Positions 7,106 through 17,711 of a DNA stretch of 54,523 nucleotides are shown in pieces. The notes beneath the pieces were generated by a model, which saw only the letters and a list, made by a program, of their open reading frames with translations, searched no databases and was not told the origin of the DNA. Position 1 is the stretch's first letter, and each line of letters starts with the position of its first letter. Made by a program: the position numbers and the translations under genes. Origin of the DNA: RBG-13-66-14 sp964436465 (lineage in GTDB: Bacteria > RBG-13-66-14); contig CAYTCV010000009.1 of the NCBI GenBank assembly GCA_964436465.1, positions 1-54,523 of the forward strand, in the 5' to 3' direction.

Positions 7106-9517
7106 CTAAATATCCAGGTTGGCCACCTCGAGGGCGTGGGAGCGGATGAACTCCCGCCGCGGCGGCACCTGGTCCCCCATCAGCACGCTGAACATCTCGT
7201 CGGCGGCGAAGGCGTCCTCCACCGTCACCTGCAGCAGCGTCCGGCTCGCCGGGTCCATCGTCGTCTCCCATAGCTGCTCGGGGTTCATCTCGCCCAGGCC
7301 CTTGTAGCGCTGGACGGATACCTCCCGGTTGCCGGCCCGGCGCAGAGCCTCCAGGAGCTCCAGCGGGTCGGTCAGCTCGAACCGGCCCTCCTTGCCCAGA
7401 TGGAGGGTGATGCCGGGCTTCCTCTCCGCCAGGAAATCGAGGCCGAACTCCCGGATGGCGTTGCGGAGTTCCTCCAGCTCGGTGGCTTCACCAAGCTCCT
7501 CCGGTTCGTGCTTCCTCCATTCCTGCCGGCCCTGACCCAGGAGGTCGGCCAGCTCCTCCCCGGCTTCGGCCTTCTCCTCCAATAATCCCAGCTCCTGCTC
7601 GGTGTAGGCGTACTCGATGTCGCCGGTCTCCAGGTCGCGCAGGTAGTAGCGCGGCAGGCGGTCGTCCCGCGCGTGGTCGAGGTACTCCTCCACGTCCAGC
7701 CCCCGGCGCTCGAGGCGGTCGAAGCACAGCTTGACCCGTCGCAGGTGCCGGGTCAGGTCCAGGAGGGCTTTCTCGTCGAGCTTGGCGCCGTCGATTTCCG
7801 CCCGGGCTCCCCGGCTTCCCAGCTCCAGGAGCAGGCGGTCCATCTCGCCCTCGCTCTGCATGTAGAATTCCTCGCGGCCGCGTTTGACCCGGTAGAGCGG
7901 CGGCTGGGCGATGTAGATGTACCCCTGTTCCAGAAGCGGCCGCATCTGGCGGTAGAAGAAGGTCAACAGCAGGGTGCGGATGTGGCTGCCGTCCACGTCG
8001 GCGTCGGTCATGATGACGATTTTGTGGTAGCGCAGCCGTTCCAGCTCGAACTCATCGGCGATGCCGGAGCCGATGGCGGTGATGATGGTGATGAGCTCGT
8101 TGTTCGAGAGAATCTTGTCCAGGCGGGCCTTCTCCACGTTCAGGATTTTCCCGCCCAGGGGGAGGATGGCCTGGTTGGACCGGTCGCGTCCCTGCTTGGC
8201 CGAACCGCCGGCCGAGGGCCCCTCCACGATGAACAGCTCGCACTTCTCCGGTTCGCGCTCCGAGCAGTCGGCCAGCACACCGGGGAGTGAGCTCCCCTCG
8301 AGGACGCTCTTGCGCCGGGCGAGGTTGCGGGCCTTGCGGGCCGCCTGGCGCGCCCGGGCGGACTCCAGCGACTTCGTCACGATTTTACGGGCCGTGTCCG
8401 GATGCTCCTCGTAGTAGAAATTCAGCCCCTCGCCCACGATTTGCTCGACGATTCCCTTGAGCTCGCTGTTGCCCAGCTTGGTCTTCGTCTGACCCTCGAA
8501 CTGGGGATTACCGATTCTGACGCTCACCACGGCGGCCATGCCCTCGCGGATGTCCTCACCCACGAGCGGCGGTTCGTCCTTTTTCAACAGGCCCTGGACC
8601 CGCGCGTAATCGTTGGTCGTCCGGGTCAACGCGGCCCGGAAGCCCGAGAGGTGCGTTCCGCCCTCCTCGGTGTTGATGTTGTTGGCGAAGGTGAAGATGT
8701 TCTCCGTATAACCGTCGGAGTGCTGCAGGGCCACCTCGACGGAGACCATCCCCGAGTCCTCCGTTTCCTCCCGCGCGCCCTCGAGATAGACGACGGTGGG
8801 ATAGAGGGGCGTCCGGCCGGCGTTGATGTGCTTGATGAACTCGACGATTCCGCCCGAGTATTTATACTGGACCCGGCGCCCGTCGCGCTCGTCGGAGAGC
8901 TCGATGGAGAGCCCCTTGTTCAGGAAGGCCATCTCGCGCAGCCGCTTGGCCAGGAGGTCGAAGGAGAAGTCCGTCGTCTCGAAGACCATCGGGTCGGGGA
9001 TAAAGCTGGTTTTGGTCCCCCGCTTCTTGGTCTTGCCGATGACGCTCACCGACCCCTGGGGCACCCCGCGGATATAGCGCTGGTGGTGGATGTTCCCGTC
9101 GAGCTTGACCTCCACATCGCACCAGGCGGAGAGGGCGTTGACCACGGAGACGCCCACGCCGTGCAGCCCGCCGGACACCTTGTACGTCTTAGAGTCGAAC
9201 TTGCCGCCGGCATGGAGGGTGGTCATAACCACCTCGAGGGCGGAACGGTTCTCCCCCTTGTGGATGTCCACGGGGATACCACGGCCGTCGTCCATCACGG
9301 TCACCGAGTTGTCGGGGTGGATGGTGACCTCGATGTGGTCACAGAAGCCGGCCATGGCTTCGTCCACCGAGTTGTCCACCACCTCGAAGACCAGGTGATG
9401 CAGGCCGCGTTCGCCGGTGGAGCCGATATACATTGACGGACGTTTGCGGACCGCTTCCAGGCCTTTGAGTACCTGGATGTCGTCGGCGGTGTAACTGTTC
9501 GGGTCTTTTTCAGGCAT
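7106..9517 (-). CDS. gyrB: DNA gyrase subunit B
   Basis: GyrB is the ATPase subunit of gyrase, which supercoils DNA together with GyrA. The order is N-terminal GHKL ATPase (VLKGLEAVRKRPSMYIGST, EVVDNSVDEA, DDGRGIPV, GGLHGVGVSVVNALS), transducer domain, TOPRIM domain (EGPSAGGSAKQGRDR, PLGGKILNVEKA, MTDADVDGSHIRTLLLTF) and C-terminal GyrB domain (QRYKGLGEMNPEQLWETTMDP). The 803 residues include about 170 residues between the TOPRIM domain and the C-terminal domain. That matches the long proteobacterial-type GyrB rather than the short 640-residue form. No gyrA, recF or dnaN adjoins it. It is last in a minus-strand run behind a lipoprotein gene (38-base gap) and a DUF5683 gene, whose shared promoter is at 11326-11354. 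Confidence 0.97.
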   Translation of the reverse strand: MPEKDPNSYTADDIQVLKGLEAVRKRPSMYIGSTGERGLHHLVFEVVDNSVDEAMAGFCDHIEVTIHPDNSVTVMDDGRGIPVDIHKGENRSALEVVMTTLHAGGKFDSKTYKVSGGLHGVGVSVVNALSAWCDVEVKLDGNIHHQRYIRGVPQGSVSVIGKTKKRGTKTSFIPDPMVFETTDFSFDLLAKRLREMAFLNKGLSIELSDERDGRRVQYKYSGGIVEFIKHINAGRTPLYPTVVYLEGAREETEDSGMVSVEVALQHSDGYTENIFTFANNINTEEGGTHLSGFRAALTRTTNDYARVQGLLKKDEPPLVGEDIREGMAAVVSVRIGNPQFEGQTKTKLGNSELKGIVEQIVGEGLNFYYEEHPDTARKIVTKSLESARARQAARKARNLARRKSVLEGSSLPGVLADCSEREPEKCELFIVEGPSAGGSAKQGRDRSNQAILPLGGKILNVEKARLDKILSNNELITIITAIGSGIADEFELERLRYHKIVIMTDADVDGSHIRTLLLTFFYRQMRPLLEQGYIYIAQPPLYRVKRGREEFYMQSEGEMDRLLLELGSRGARAEIDGAKLDEKALLDLTRHLRRVKLCFDRLERRGLDVEEYLDHARDDRLPRYYLRDLETGDIEYAYTEQELGLLEEKAEAGEELADLLGQGRQEWRKHEPEELGEATELEELRNAIREFGLDFLAERKPGITLHLGKEGRFELTDPLELLEALRRAGNREVSVQRYKGLGEMNPEQLWETTMDPASRTLLQVTVEDAFAADEMFSVLMGDQVPPRREFIRSHALEVANLDI

Positions 9518-9555
9518 GTTGATTCCCGAGTTGGGGTGTAGCAGGTCGTAGCCGT

Positions 9556-10533
9556 TTAAGGCTTGAACCGCCAGAGATAACCGTCAATGCAGAAATAGAT
9601 GTAACCGTCTTCGGCCCAGTGAATCTCGTTGACGTACGTTTTATCTGCGACCACCTGCGCAGGGGTGCCGCCGTCCAGGGGGTAGACGTAGTTCTTGTTG
9701 TCGAAGCAGTAACCCACGCTGATAACCATCGAACGGCGGTCTGGGGAGAGGCTGAAGATTCTGAGATACCCCTGCAGTTCCGTGGGAACGTCCAGGAGAT
9801 GGGGCTCCCCGCTCTCGATGGGATGTACCGTAATCAAATATCCCGAGGGGGATTGGTCCGGACCGGCCCAGGTCAACGCGAGGTATTCCATCTCGTCGGC
9901 GGTCAGGGCCAGGGCGTAGCTCGTGTAACCCCGGGCGTGCTCCAGCTCGGTGAACGTCCGCGTCGCAAGGTTAAATATACCTGTTTTATACGTCTCGTCC
10001 TCGGAGTAGCTCACCAGGGCCCTCGACCCGTCGCGGAACAGGTCGAACCACACGATTTCGACCGACTGGTCGGTCAGGTACTCGACGTCGGATTCCCCGC
10101 CGTTCACCGGCACCCGGCAGAGGCTCACGTGGGAGTGTGTTTCGTCGTGGCGCCGGAAATAGACGTAGTTCTCGTCGGCGGAGAAGTAGGGCAGGAAGTC
10201 GTTGTACTGGTCGGGATTGTTGGTCAATCGCCTGACGGCTCCCGTATTCAGGTCCATCAGACCGATGACGCAGAGGGTGTAGTGCTGGGGGGGAGGCGGA
10301 CCCTGGTTCGAGATGCCGCCGGTGTTTCCGGAGAGGCCGTAATCGTTGAGCTGCCACTCGAAGACGAGCAGGTCCCCATCGGATGTGGTCTCGGGCCACC
10401 AGATTTGGTTATGGTCGGGTTCTTCGAAGACGAGGGTGTAACCGCCATCGTCGCCACCGCCCCCGCCGGGCAGCTCGCAGCTGGTGGCCAAAATACTTAT
10501 AGGTATCAGGAATTCAAGAATCGTCTTTCTCAT
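9556..10533 (-). CDS. Predicted lipoprotein with TolB/PD40-like beta-propeller
   Basis: The N terminus is a short signal sequence ending in an LATSC lipobox, with Cys19 as the predicted lipidation site and a glycine-rich spacer after it. The rest shows repeated blade-like units typical of PD40/TolB-type propellers: TGAVRRLTNNPDQYNDFLPYF, FSADENYVYFRR, GSRALVSYSEDE and the last blade EIHWAEDGYIYFC. These folds usually mediate protein contacts in the periplasm; the partner is unknown. The gene lies 24 bases after a DUF5683 gene and 38 bases before gyrB on the same strand. The lipobox is slightly off consensus (Ala at -3), so lipidation is likely but not certain. Confidence 0.72.
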   Translation of the reverse strand: MRKTILEFLIPISILATSCELPGGGGGDDGGYTLVFEEPDHNQIWWPETTSDGDLLVFEWQLNDYGLSGNTGGISNQGPPPPQHYTLCVIGLMDLNTGAVRRLTNNPDQYNDFLPYFSADENYVYFRRHDETHSHVSLCRVPVNGGESDVEYLTDQSVEIVWFDLFRDGSRALVSYSEDETYKTGIFNLATRTFTELEHARGYTSYALALTADEMEYLALTWAGPDQSPSGYLITVHPIESGEPHLLDVPTELQGYLRIFSLSPDRRSMVISVGYCFDNKNYVYPLDGGTPAQVVADKTYVNEIHWAEDGYIYFCIDGYLWRFKP

Positions 10534-10557
10534 TCCGGCCTCGATTCGGTTTGGAGC

Positions 10558-11274
10558 TCATTTAATCGTTATGGTCAGCCCTAATCCCGCGCCCAGGCCG
10601 CCCCCGGAGTCGGTGTAGACGTAGGGCGAGACGTCGAACGTGACACTCTCTTTCACTTCCGCTTCCCCGTTTCGGGCGAGCTCGTCCCCGGTCTCAAAAT
10701 CGGCGAGATGGGCGTCCACGTAGGCGTCCAGCATGGAATACACCACGACCATGGCGGCCAGCCAGATGTGCGTCTCGTAGTCCACCCGGTAATTTTTATA
10801 CTGGTCCAGGTGGTAGTCGCGCTGGGCGAGGAGGTCGGTCATGTCCGGGCTCATCCAGTTGTCGGGGATGTCGAAGCCTTCGAACCTGCGGCGCTCGTAG
10901 GCCGCGGCGTCGGTGTAGTAAATAATGCCGTAGACGGCGAGCGCCTCGAGACCGAACAGGACGGTCCCCTTCAGGTACTCCTCGTTGTAGTACTGCCCCC
11001 AGCCGGCGATTACACCGGAGCGCCACAGCGCCTCCACGGGGTCCGGCCGCCAGGGTCCCGGGGGCTCGGCGGTCTCCGTCTCCGCCGCGGTTTCGTCGGT
11101 TTCAGCCGCCGGTGCGGGCTCGACCGCTTCGACCTCCGGCTCCGGCTCGACGGAATCCGCCTCCGCGTCGGTCGTGACCTGCTCGTCGTCGGAGACGGGG
11201 GATTCTTCGGCCCAGAGGGCCGTGAGGGCCGGTCCGATGAGGAGGAGCATCGTCAAGCGGGACGGGCGGGTCAA
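10558..11274 (-). CDS. DUF5683-like membrane protein with acidic N-terminal linker
   Basis: A signal sequence (about 1-22) is followed by an acidic, proline- and alanine-rich stretch (about 23-75) and then a domain resembling DUF5683. That domain shows the W-R-S-G-V-I-A-G-W-G-Q-Y-Y-N-E-E-Y core near residues 83-100, two hydrophobic segments (near 104-120 and 160-180) and a YERRRFEGF helix between them. DUF5683 proteins are common in Gram-negative FCB-type lineages and have no assigned role. The protein's end (FDVSPYVYTDSGGGLGAGL) looks like a beta strand, as in outer membrane proteins. It is the first gene of the run that ends in gyrB. Confidence 0.65.
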   Translation of the reverse strand: MTRPSRLTMLLLIGPALTALWAEESPVSDDEQVTTDAEADSVEPEPEVEAVEPAPAAETDETAAETETAEPPGPWRPDPVEALWRSGVIAGWGQYYNEEYLKGTVLFGLEALAVYGIIYYTDAAAYERRRFEGFDIPDNWMSPDMTDLLAQRDYHLDQYKNYRVDYETHIWLAAMVVVYSMLDAYVDAHLADFETGDELARNGEAEVKESVTFDVSPYVYTDSGGGLGAGLGLTITIK

Positions 11275-11325
11275 GGGGGCTCCGGGTTCGGTCGTCGGAC
11301 GTGTTTCGTGGACGTAAGTGCCTTT

Positions 11326-11354
11326 ATTTTAAATAAAATCCGTCAAAAGGTCAA
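11326..11354 (-). promoter_or_regulatory. Promoter of the DUF5683 - lipoprotein - gyrB run
   Basis: On the minus strand TTGACC (11349-11354) and TAAAAT (11326-11331) are spaced by 17 bp, 10 of 12 bases matching consensus. The start codon at 11274 lies 52 bases downstream of the -10 box. No comparable promoter is visible in the two short gaps before gyrB. Confidence 0.7.
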
Positions 11355-11460
11355 GGTGCGGACATTGATATAGGTGCTGTATTATCAATGGATTGCGGTG
11401 TTCCGTTCTCCGGTCGGTTACCGCGCGGGAATAACCGCTCCGGACGCCGGTCTCCCGTTG

Positions 11461-11490
11461 TTGAACCGGGGGCGCTCCGCGGGGTATAAT
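11461..11490 (+). promoter_or_regulatory. Promoter of the class A penicillin-binding protein gene
   Basis: TTGAAC (11461-11466) and a perfect TATAAT (11485-11490) are 18 bp apart. They lie about 113 bases before the chosen ATG at 11604. The rest of the 11275-11603 gap holds the divergent promoter at 11326 and nothing else I can identify. Confidence 0.72.
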
Positions 11491-11603
11491 CGGGGGGTCG
11501 CCACCCAGGAACGGCGGCACCGGGCCGGTCGTAGGATTAGCGACCAGCCGTGGTTGGAGCCGTCGTTTCCCCGACCCGTCAAACCATCAACACTCGAGGC
11601 TCA

Positions 11604-14075
<2,472 letters not shown>

Positions 14076-14106
14076 GCCGATGGTCGGGGGGAATGTGTGT
14101 TGAGAG

Positions 14107-14718
14107 ATGGACTGTGGGATATGTCCCGCTTCTGTGGGGGGGACGCGATTGGGCCTGACGCCGGAGGAGCAGCGCGCGGCCATCGTCCGCAACCTCCCCG
14201 CCAAGACCGGCCACGACCTGGCCTGGTGGGTCGACCTGCTGAAGAAGAAGGGCCCCACAGGGAAGCGGGAACGCACGGCCTGGCTCCAGGAAACGCACGG
14301 CCTCGGCCAACTCTACGCCCGGGCCGTCGTCGCCGGGACGGAGAAATCGGAAGGGTACGTCGAGCCCACGCCCGAAGAGTTAGTTGACGCCCAGTACGCC
14401 GGGACGAAGGCCGCCTTCCGCCCGATTCACGACCGGCTGGTGGAGTGGGCCCGGACCGAGCTGCCCGACGTGCGGGTCAACCCTTGTCAAACCTACGTCG
14501 CCCTTTTCCGCCGGCACCAGTTCGCGGTCATCGCGGTGAAGCGGGACGGGGTATATTTCGGTCTGGCGCTGCCCGGTGAGGAGCCGGACGGGACATGGGA
14601 GCCGTCGAAGGGCCTCGGCTGCGTGCGGATTACGCACCAGCTACGGCTCGCCGACGCGAAAGAAATAAACGGCGAGGTTCTGTCCCGGCTGCGGCGGGCC
14701 TACGAGGCCGACGTCTGA
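14107..14718 (+). CDS. DUF4287 / DUF5655 domain protein
   Basis: The N-terminal half (about residues 15-75) matches the DUF4287 pattern, with LTPEEQRAAIVRNLPAKTG, a tryptophan pair and HGLGQLYA. The C-terminal half (about 95-203) resembles DUF5655, with QTYVALFRRHQFAVI, GVYFGLALPGEEP and the ITHQLRLADAKEI block. Such two-domain proteins are widespread small cytoplasmic proteins without a proven function. Start is uncertain: ATG 14107 gives 203 residues, while TTG 14149, which follows a GGGGGGA site and begins exactly at the domain (LGLTPEE), gives 189. The stop codon is 8 bases before the next gene, implying an operon with the NlpC/P60 gene. Confidence 0.75.
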   Translation: MDCGICPASVGGTRLGLTPEEQRAAIVRNLPAKTGHDLAWWVDLLKKKGPTGKRERTAWLQETHGLGQLYARAVVAGTEKSEGYVEPTPEELVDAQYAGTKAAFRPIHDRLVEWARTELPDVRVNPCQTYVALFRRHQFAVIAVKRDGVYFGLALPGEEPDGTWEPSKGLGCVRITHQLRLADAKEINGEVLSRLRRAYEADV

Positions 14719-14726
14719 GGAGTGGC

Positions 14727-16046
14727 ATGCGCTTGTTCCGGGCCGTCGTTGTCTTTTTTGTTTTATCCGGCGCGGCGCTGGGGGCTTCGGCGAGCCGCAC
14801 CGTCCAGGGGGTGGACTACGACCCGGACAGCCGCACGGTGCGCGTGGCCGTCGAGTCCGACACCGAGCCCGTATATAAAGATTTCGAGCTTCCCGACCCC
14901 GACCGAGTGGTGCTGGACCTCCAGGATGCCGCCTTCCCCGCGAACAAGTTCGAGGCGACCGTGGGCGACGGCCTGGTGGCGCGTCTGCGCGCCGCCCAGA
15001 ACTCAATCGACCCCGCCGTGACCCGCGTCGTGGTGGACCTGGAGGCCGGCGTATCCGGCTACACGGTGGGCGTCACCGGCGGCGCGCCCTCCTGGTCGGT
15101 AAACCTCACCGTCATCCCCGCCGGGAGCGTGGTCGCGGTGGAGACCGAGGCCCGGCTCATCGAGGAACAGACGCTGGAGCCGCGCGCGCTCCCCGGTGAG
15201 GAGCCGCCGCCCACGGAGACCCTCGTTTTCGCCGCCAGCCCCACCCCGGTGCGCGAATCGCCGGCCGGGAACGCCCGCCGGGTGAGCGAGGGACTGGCCG
15301 GGGAGCGGGTCGAAGCCGTGGCCGAGCTGGGCGGATGGCGCCTGGTCATCCTCACCGAGCAGGACGGGCTGGCCGGGTGGGTCCCCTCCTCCGCCCTCGT
15401 CGCCGAGGGGAAGGTGGAGCGCGACGACGGCTCCGTGCGCGCCGTGCCCAATCCCCGCACCCCTCCCCCCGGCACGCCCCAGACGCCGCAGCCGAACCGG
15501 GCCCCGCTGCGCGCCGAGGCCAGCGAGGGCTCGGCCATCATCGCTCACCTCTCCGCGGACACCGCTTTCCGGGCCTACCGCCGCCGGGAGGGCTGGTATT
15601 TCATTAAATTGGAGGACGGGCGCGCCGGGTGGGTCGCGGCGCGGTACGTCGAGCTCGAAACCGCCGGTCCCGGCGAGGCCTGGCGTCAGGCCGTAGTGGC
15701 CACCGCCGAGGGCTACATCGGCTCGCCCTACGTCTGGGGCGGCACCTCGAGCTCCGGCTTCGACTGCTCCGGTCTCGTGTGGCGCGTGTACAAGCAGAAC
15801 GGCATGGAGATTCCCCGCACCGCCGGCCCCCAGTACCGCGAGGGGCGGCACATCTCCCGCGGCGAGCTCCTGCCCGGTGACCTGGTCTTCTTCTCCACCT
15901 ACAGCGCCGGACCGAGCCACGTGGGCATCTACGCCGGGGACGACCGCTTCATCCAGGCCGACTCCGCCGACGGCGTCCGCTACTCCGACCTGGACGGCGT
16001 GTACTGGCGTGACCACATCTTCGGCTACTCCCGCTGGACGCCGTGA
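14727..16046 (+). CDS. Secreted AMIN - SH3 - SH3 - NlpC/P60 peptidoglycan hydrolase
   Basis: This is a predicted periplasmic gamma-D-glutamyl-diamino acid endopeptidase. A signal peptide (1-22) is followed by an AMIN-like domain (about 25-130), which in amidases targets septal or envelope sites. Two bacterial SH3 domains (about 165-225 and 255-310) follow, then the NlpC/P60 domain (about 318-439). The catalytic residues appear as Cys347 (FDCSGLVW), His398 (SHVGIYAG) and a third polar residue at Gln410. ATG 14727 has a GAGGAG site that overlaps the stop of the upstream gene. The next gene starts within its stop codon (GTGA overlap), so hydrolase and O-antigen-ligase-like protein are coupled. 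Confidence 0.92.
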   Translation: MRLFRAVVVFFVLSGAALGASASRTVQGVDYDPDSRTVRVAVESDTEPVYKDFELPDPDRVVLDLQDAAFPANKFEATVGDGLVARLRAAQNSIDPAVTRVVVDLEAGVSGYTVGVTGGAPSWSVNLTVIPAGSVVAVETEARLIEEQTLEPRALPGEEPPPTETLVFAASPTPVRESPAGNARRVSEGLAGERVEAVAELGGWRLVILTEQDGLAGWVPSSALVAEGKVERDDGSVRAVPNPRTPPPGTPQTPQPNRAPLRAEASEGSAIIAHLSADTAFRAYRRREGWYFIKLEDGRAGWVAARYVELETAGPGEAWRQAVVATAEGYIGSPYVWGGTSSSGFDCSGLVWRVYKQNGMEIPRTAGPQYREGRHISRGELLPGDLVFFSTYSAGPSHVGIYAGDDRFIQADSADGVRYSDLDGVYWRDHIFGYSRWTP

Positions 16047-17599
16047 GCGAGCTCGAGCTAAAGGAACGTCACCCGATTTACCGCTTCGCCGGATGGGCCG
16101 GCCTGGCCCTGTTGTGCATCCTGGCGGCGGTCAGCTTCACCTACTTCGCCTACAACCGCCGGTTCATCATCGGGCTGTTGTCCGTGGCGGCCCTCATCGC
16201 GCCCGTGGCGCTCTTCCTCGTATTCGCCCACGAGAAGGCCAGGCTCTGGTGGGCCAGAATCATGGTCGCCCTCATGCCCCTCGGCCTCCTCTTCCGGTTC
16301 GGCAGCAACGAGTTCTTCATCACGCCCGCCCTCTTCATGTTCCTCATAAACCTCTTCGTCATCGTCCTCGACAAGCTGCAGGGGCGCGAGGCGGATAAAC
16401 CCAAGCCCACGCCGCTCGCCAAGCCGCTGGGCATCTGGCTGGTCACGATTATCTTCTCCACCCTCGTCAGCCGGTTCGCCGTCCACGGCGTGCTGGAACT
16501 CATCCCTCTCCTCCTGGCCTCCACGGTTTACGTTTACGTCCGCCTCTACATCCGCGACGAGCGGGAGCTGGAGAGCCTGATAAAGGCGTTCACCGTGGGG
16601 GCCTGCTACTCCCTCGGCTCGGGGTACTACGAGCTGGCCAAGGGCGTTACCTACACGGCGGACCTCTCCCACGAGAGCCAGACGGTGACGATGTACGCGG
16701 ACGTGTTCCGCGTGGACGGGAGCTTTTACGGGCCGAACTCATTCGTGTATTTCAGCGGCTCCTGCACCCTGTTGTACACGGTGATGTTCTTCTACTGGCG
16801 GAAGTGGAGCTGGAAGATATTCGCGCTCGTGCTGGCGATTTCCGGAGTGGTGCTATCCATATTCACTTACTCCCGGGGCGGCGTCGTCGGCATGGCGGTC
16901 GGACTGCTCTTCATCGTGCTGGCGATGCCCCCGCCCGAGAAGCGAAAGAAGATGTATCTCGTCCTCATACCGCTCGCACTGGTGCTGGCCGTCGGCGTCG
17001 CAATTCCGGTCATGGGGGAGCAGGCCAGGGGAACGGGCATTGTGGACCCCCAGGAGTTGCAGCAGGTCGCCGTAAACTCGCAATCGGCGGGGCAGGTGGC
17101 CAACGTGATTTCTTCGCTGGCCAGGCCGATTATGTGGTACTGGTCGCTGGAGTTCTGGAAGAACAGCCCCATTTGGGGCATCGGGCACTCGAACTTCGAG
17201 GGCTACTTCAACCTGGTCATGCCGGACATGTTCCGCATGTTCGGGTTTTACCCGCGACACCCGCACAATATCTTCATCTACGCCCTTCTCTCGACGGGGC
17301 TCATCGGACTCGGGTGCCTTATTTTCATCGTCGTCAGGCTGACCCGGTACACGTTCAGCGGGATTCGGCACCGGGGGACGTTCATCGGCTATCTCTCCAT
17401 CGCCCTCGGCAGCATTTGGCTCCTCACCTTCATCCAGGGGATGGTGGACGCGGTTTTCGTCCTCCCCCTGACCATACCGCTGGCCGGTTTCTTCTTCTTC
17501 TACCTGGCGTCCTCCACCTTCGTGATGGACGCGGTGAAGAAGCGTATCGCGCTGGAAAAGGGCGCCTCCCCCGAAGCGCCCGCGGAGGAACGCCCGTAA
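16043..17599 (+). CDS. O-antigen ligase / polymerase-like membrane protein
   Basis: This is a polytopic inner-membrane protein with about 12 hydrophobic segments and the hallmarks of the Wzy_C/WaaL superfamily: FTYSRGGVVGMAVGLLF in a central membrane segment, then a periplasmic loop (about 320-410) ending in HPHNIFIYALLSTGLIGLG. In WaaL-type ligases the loop arginines and histidine join undecaprenyl-linked glycan to the lipid A core. Whether this one ligates O-antigen, another glycan or a protein cannot be told from sequence. Length 518 is slightly above the usual 400-450, with a cytoplasmic insert near 120-135. GTG 16043 overlaps the upstream stop by 4 bases. No glycosyltransferase cluster adjoins it. 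Confidence 0.8.
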   Translation: MSELELKERHPIYRFAGWAGLALLCILAAVSFTYFAYNRRFIIGLLSVAALIAPVALFLVFAHEKARLWWARIMVALMPLGLLFRFGSNEFFITPALFMFLINLFVIVLDKLQGREADKPKPTPLAKPLGIWLVTIIFSTLVSRFAVHGVLELIPLLLASTVYVYVRLYIRDERELESLIKAFTVGACYSLGSGYYELAKGVTYTADLSHESQTVTMYADVFRVDGSFYGPNSFVYFSGSCTLLYTVMFFYWRKWSWKIFALVLAISGVVLSIFTYSRGGVVGMAVGLLFIVLAMPPPEKRKKMYLVLIPLALVLAVGVAIPVMGEQARGTGIVDPQELQQVAVNSQSAGQVANVISSLARPIMWYWSLEFWKNSPIWGIGHSNFEGYFNLVMPDMFRMFGFYPRHPHNIFIYALLSTGLIGLGCLIFIVVRLTRYTFSGIRHRGTFIGYLSIALGSIWLLTFIQGMVDAVFVLPLTIPLAGFFFFYLASSTFVMDAVKKRIALEKGASPEAPAEERP

Positions 17600-17620
17600 A
17601 CGGCACCCCCGCATAAGCGC

Positions 17621-17650
17621 TTGACAACAAAGCCCGTCCCCTGCTAGCCT
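17621..17650 (+). promoter_or_regulatory. Promoter of ileS-lspA
   Basis: A perfect TTGACA (17621-17626) is followed after 18 bp by TAGCCT (17645-17650). Transcription would start near 17657, just before a copy of the 33-bp dispersed repeat that fills the ileS leader. No T-box-like leader fits in the space. Confidence 0.6.
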
Positions 17651-17660
17651 GTCCCCTACT

Positions 17661-17693
17661 TTTGCCGGGGGCAGGGCCCGCTGCGCTCGGTTT
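17661..17693 (+). repeat. 33-bp dispersed repeat, diverged copy in the ileS leader
   Basis: It begins TTTGCCGG and ends CTCGG, as do the copies at 28764 and 36212, but with several internal changes (CTGCGCTC for CTTCGCTC). It lies between the ileS promoter and start codon, so it would be transcribed. Confidence 0.6.
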
Positions 17694-17711
17694 CCGCCCT
17701 CGTCTCAACCG

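Noticed and set aside
8402..9436. Long plus-strand ORF opposite gyrB
   Set aside because: It is antisense to conserved gyrB codons and has no recognisable domain. High-GC genes regularly produce such shadows; similar ORFs opposite ileS, PBP1A, recN and UPF0182 were dropped for the same reason.
17651..17711. T-box riboswitch before ileS
   Set aside because: Only about 60 bases separate promoter and start codon, mostly a dispersed repeat. There is no room for the specifier stem and antiterminator.
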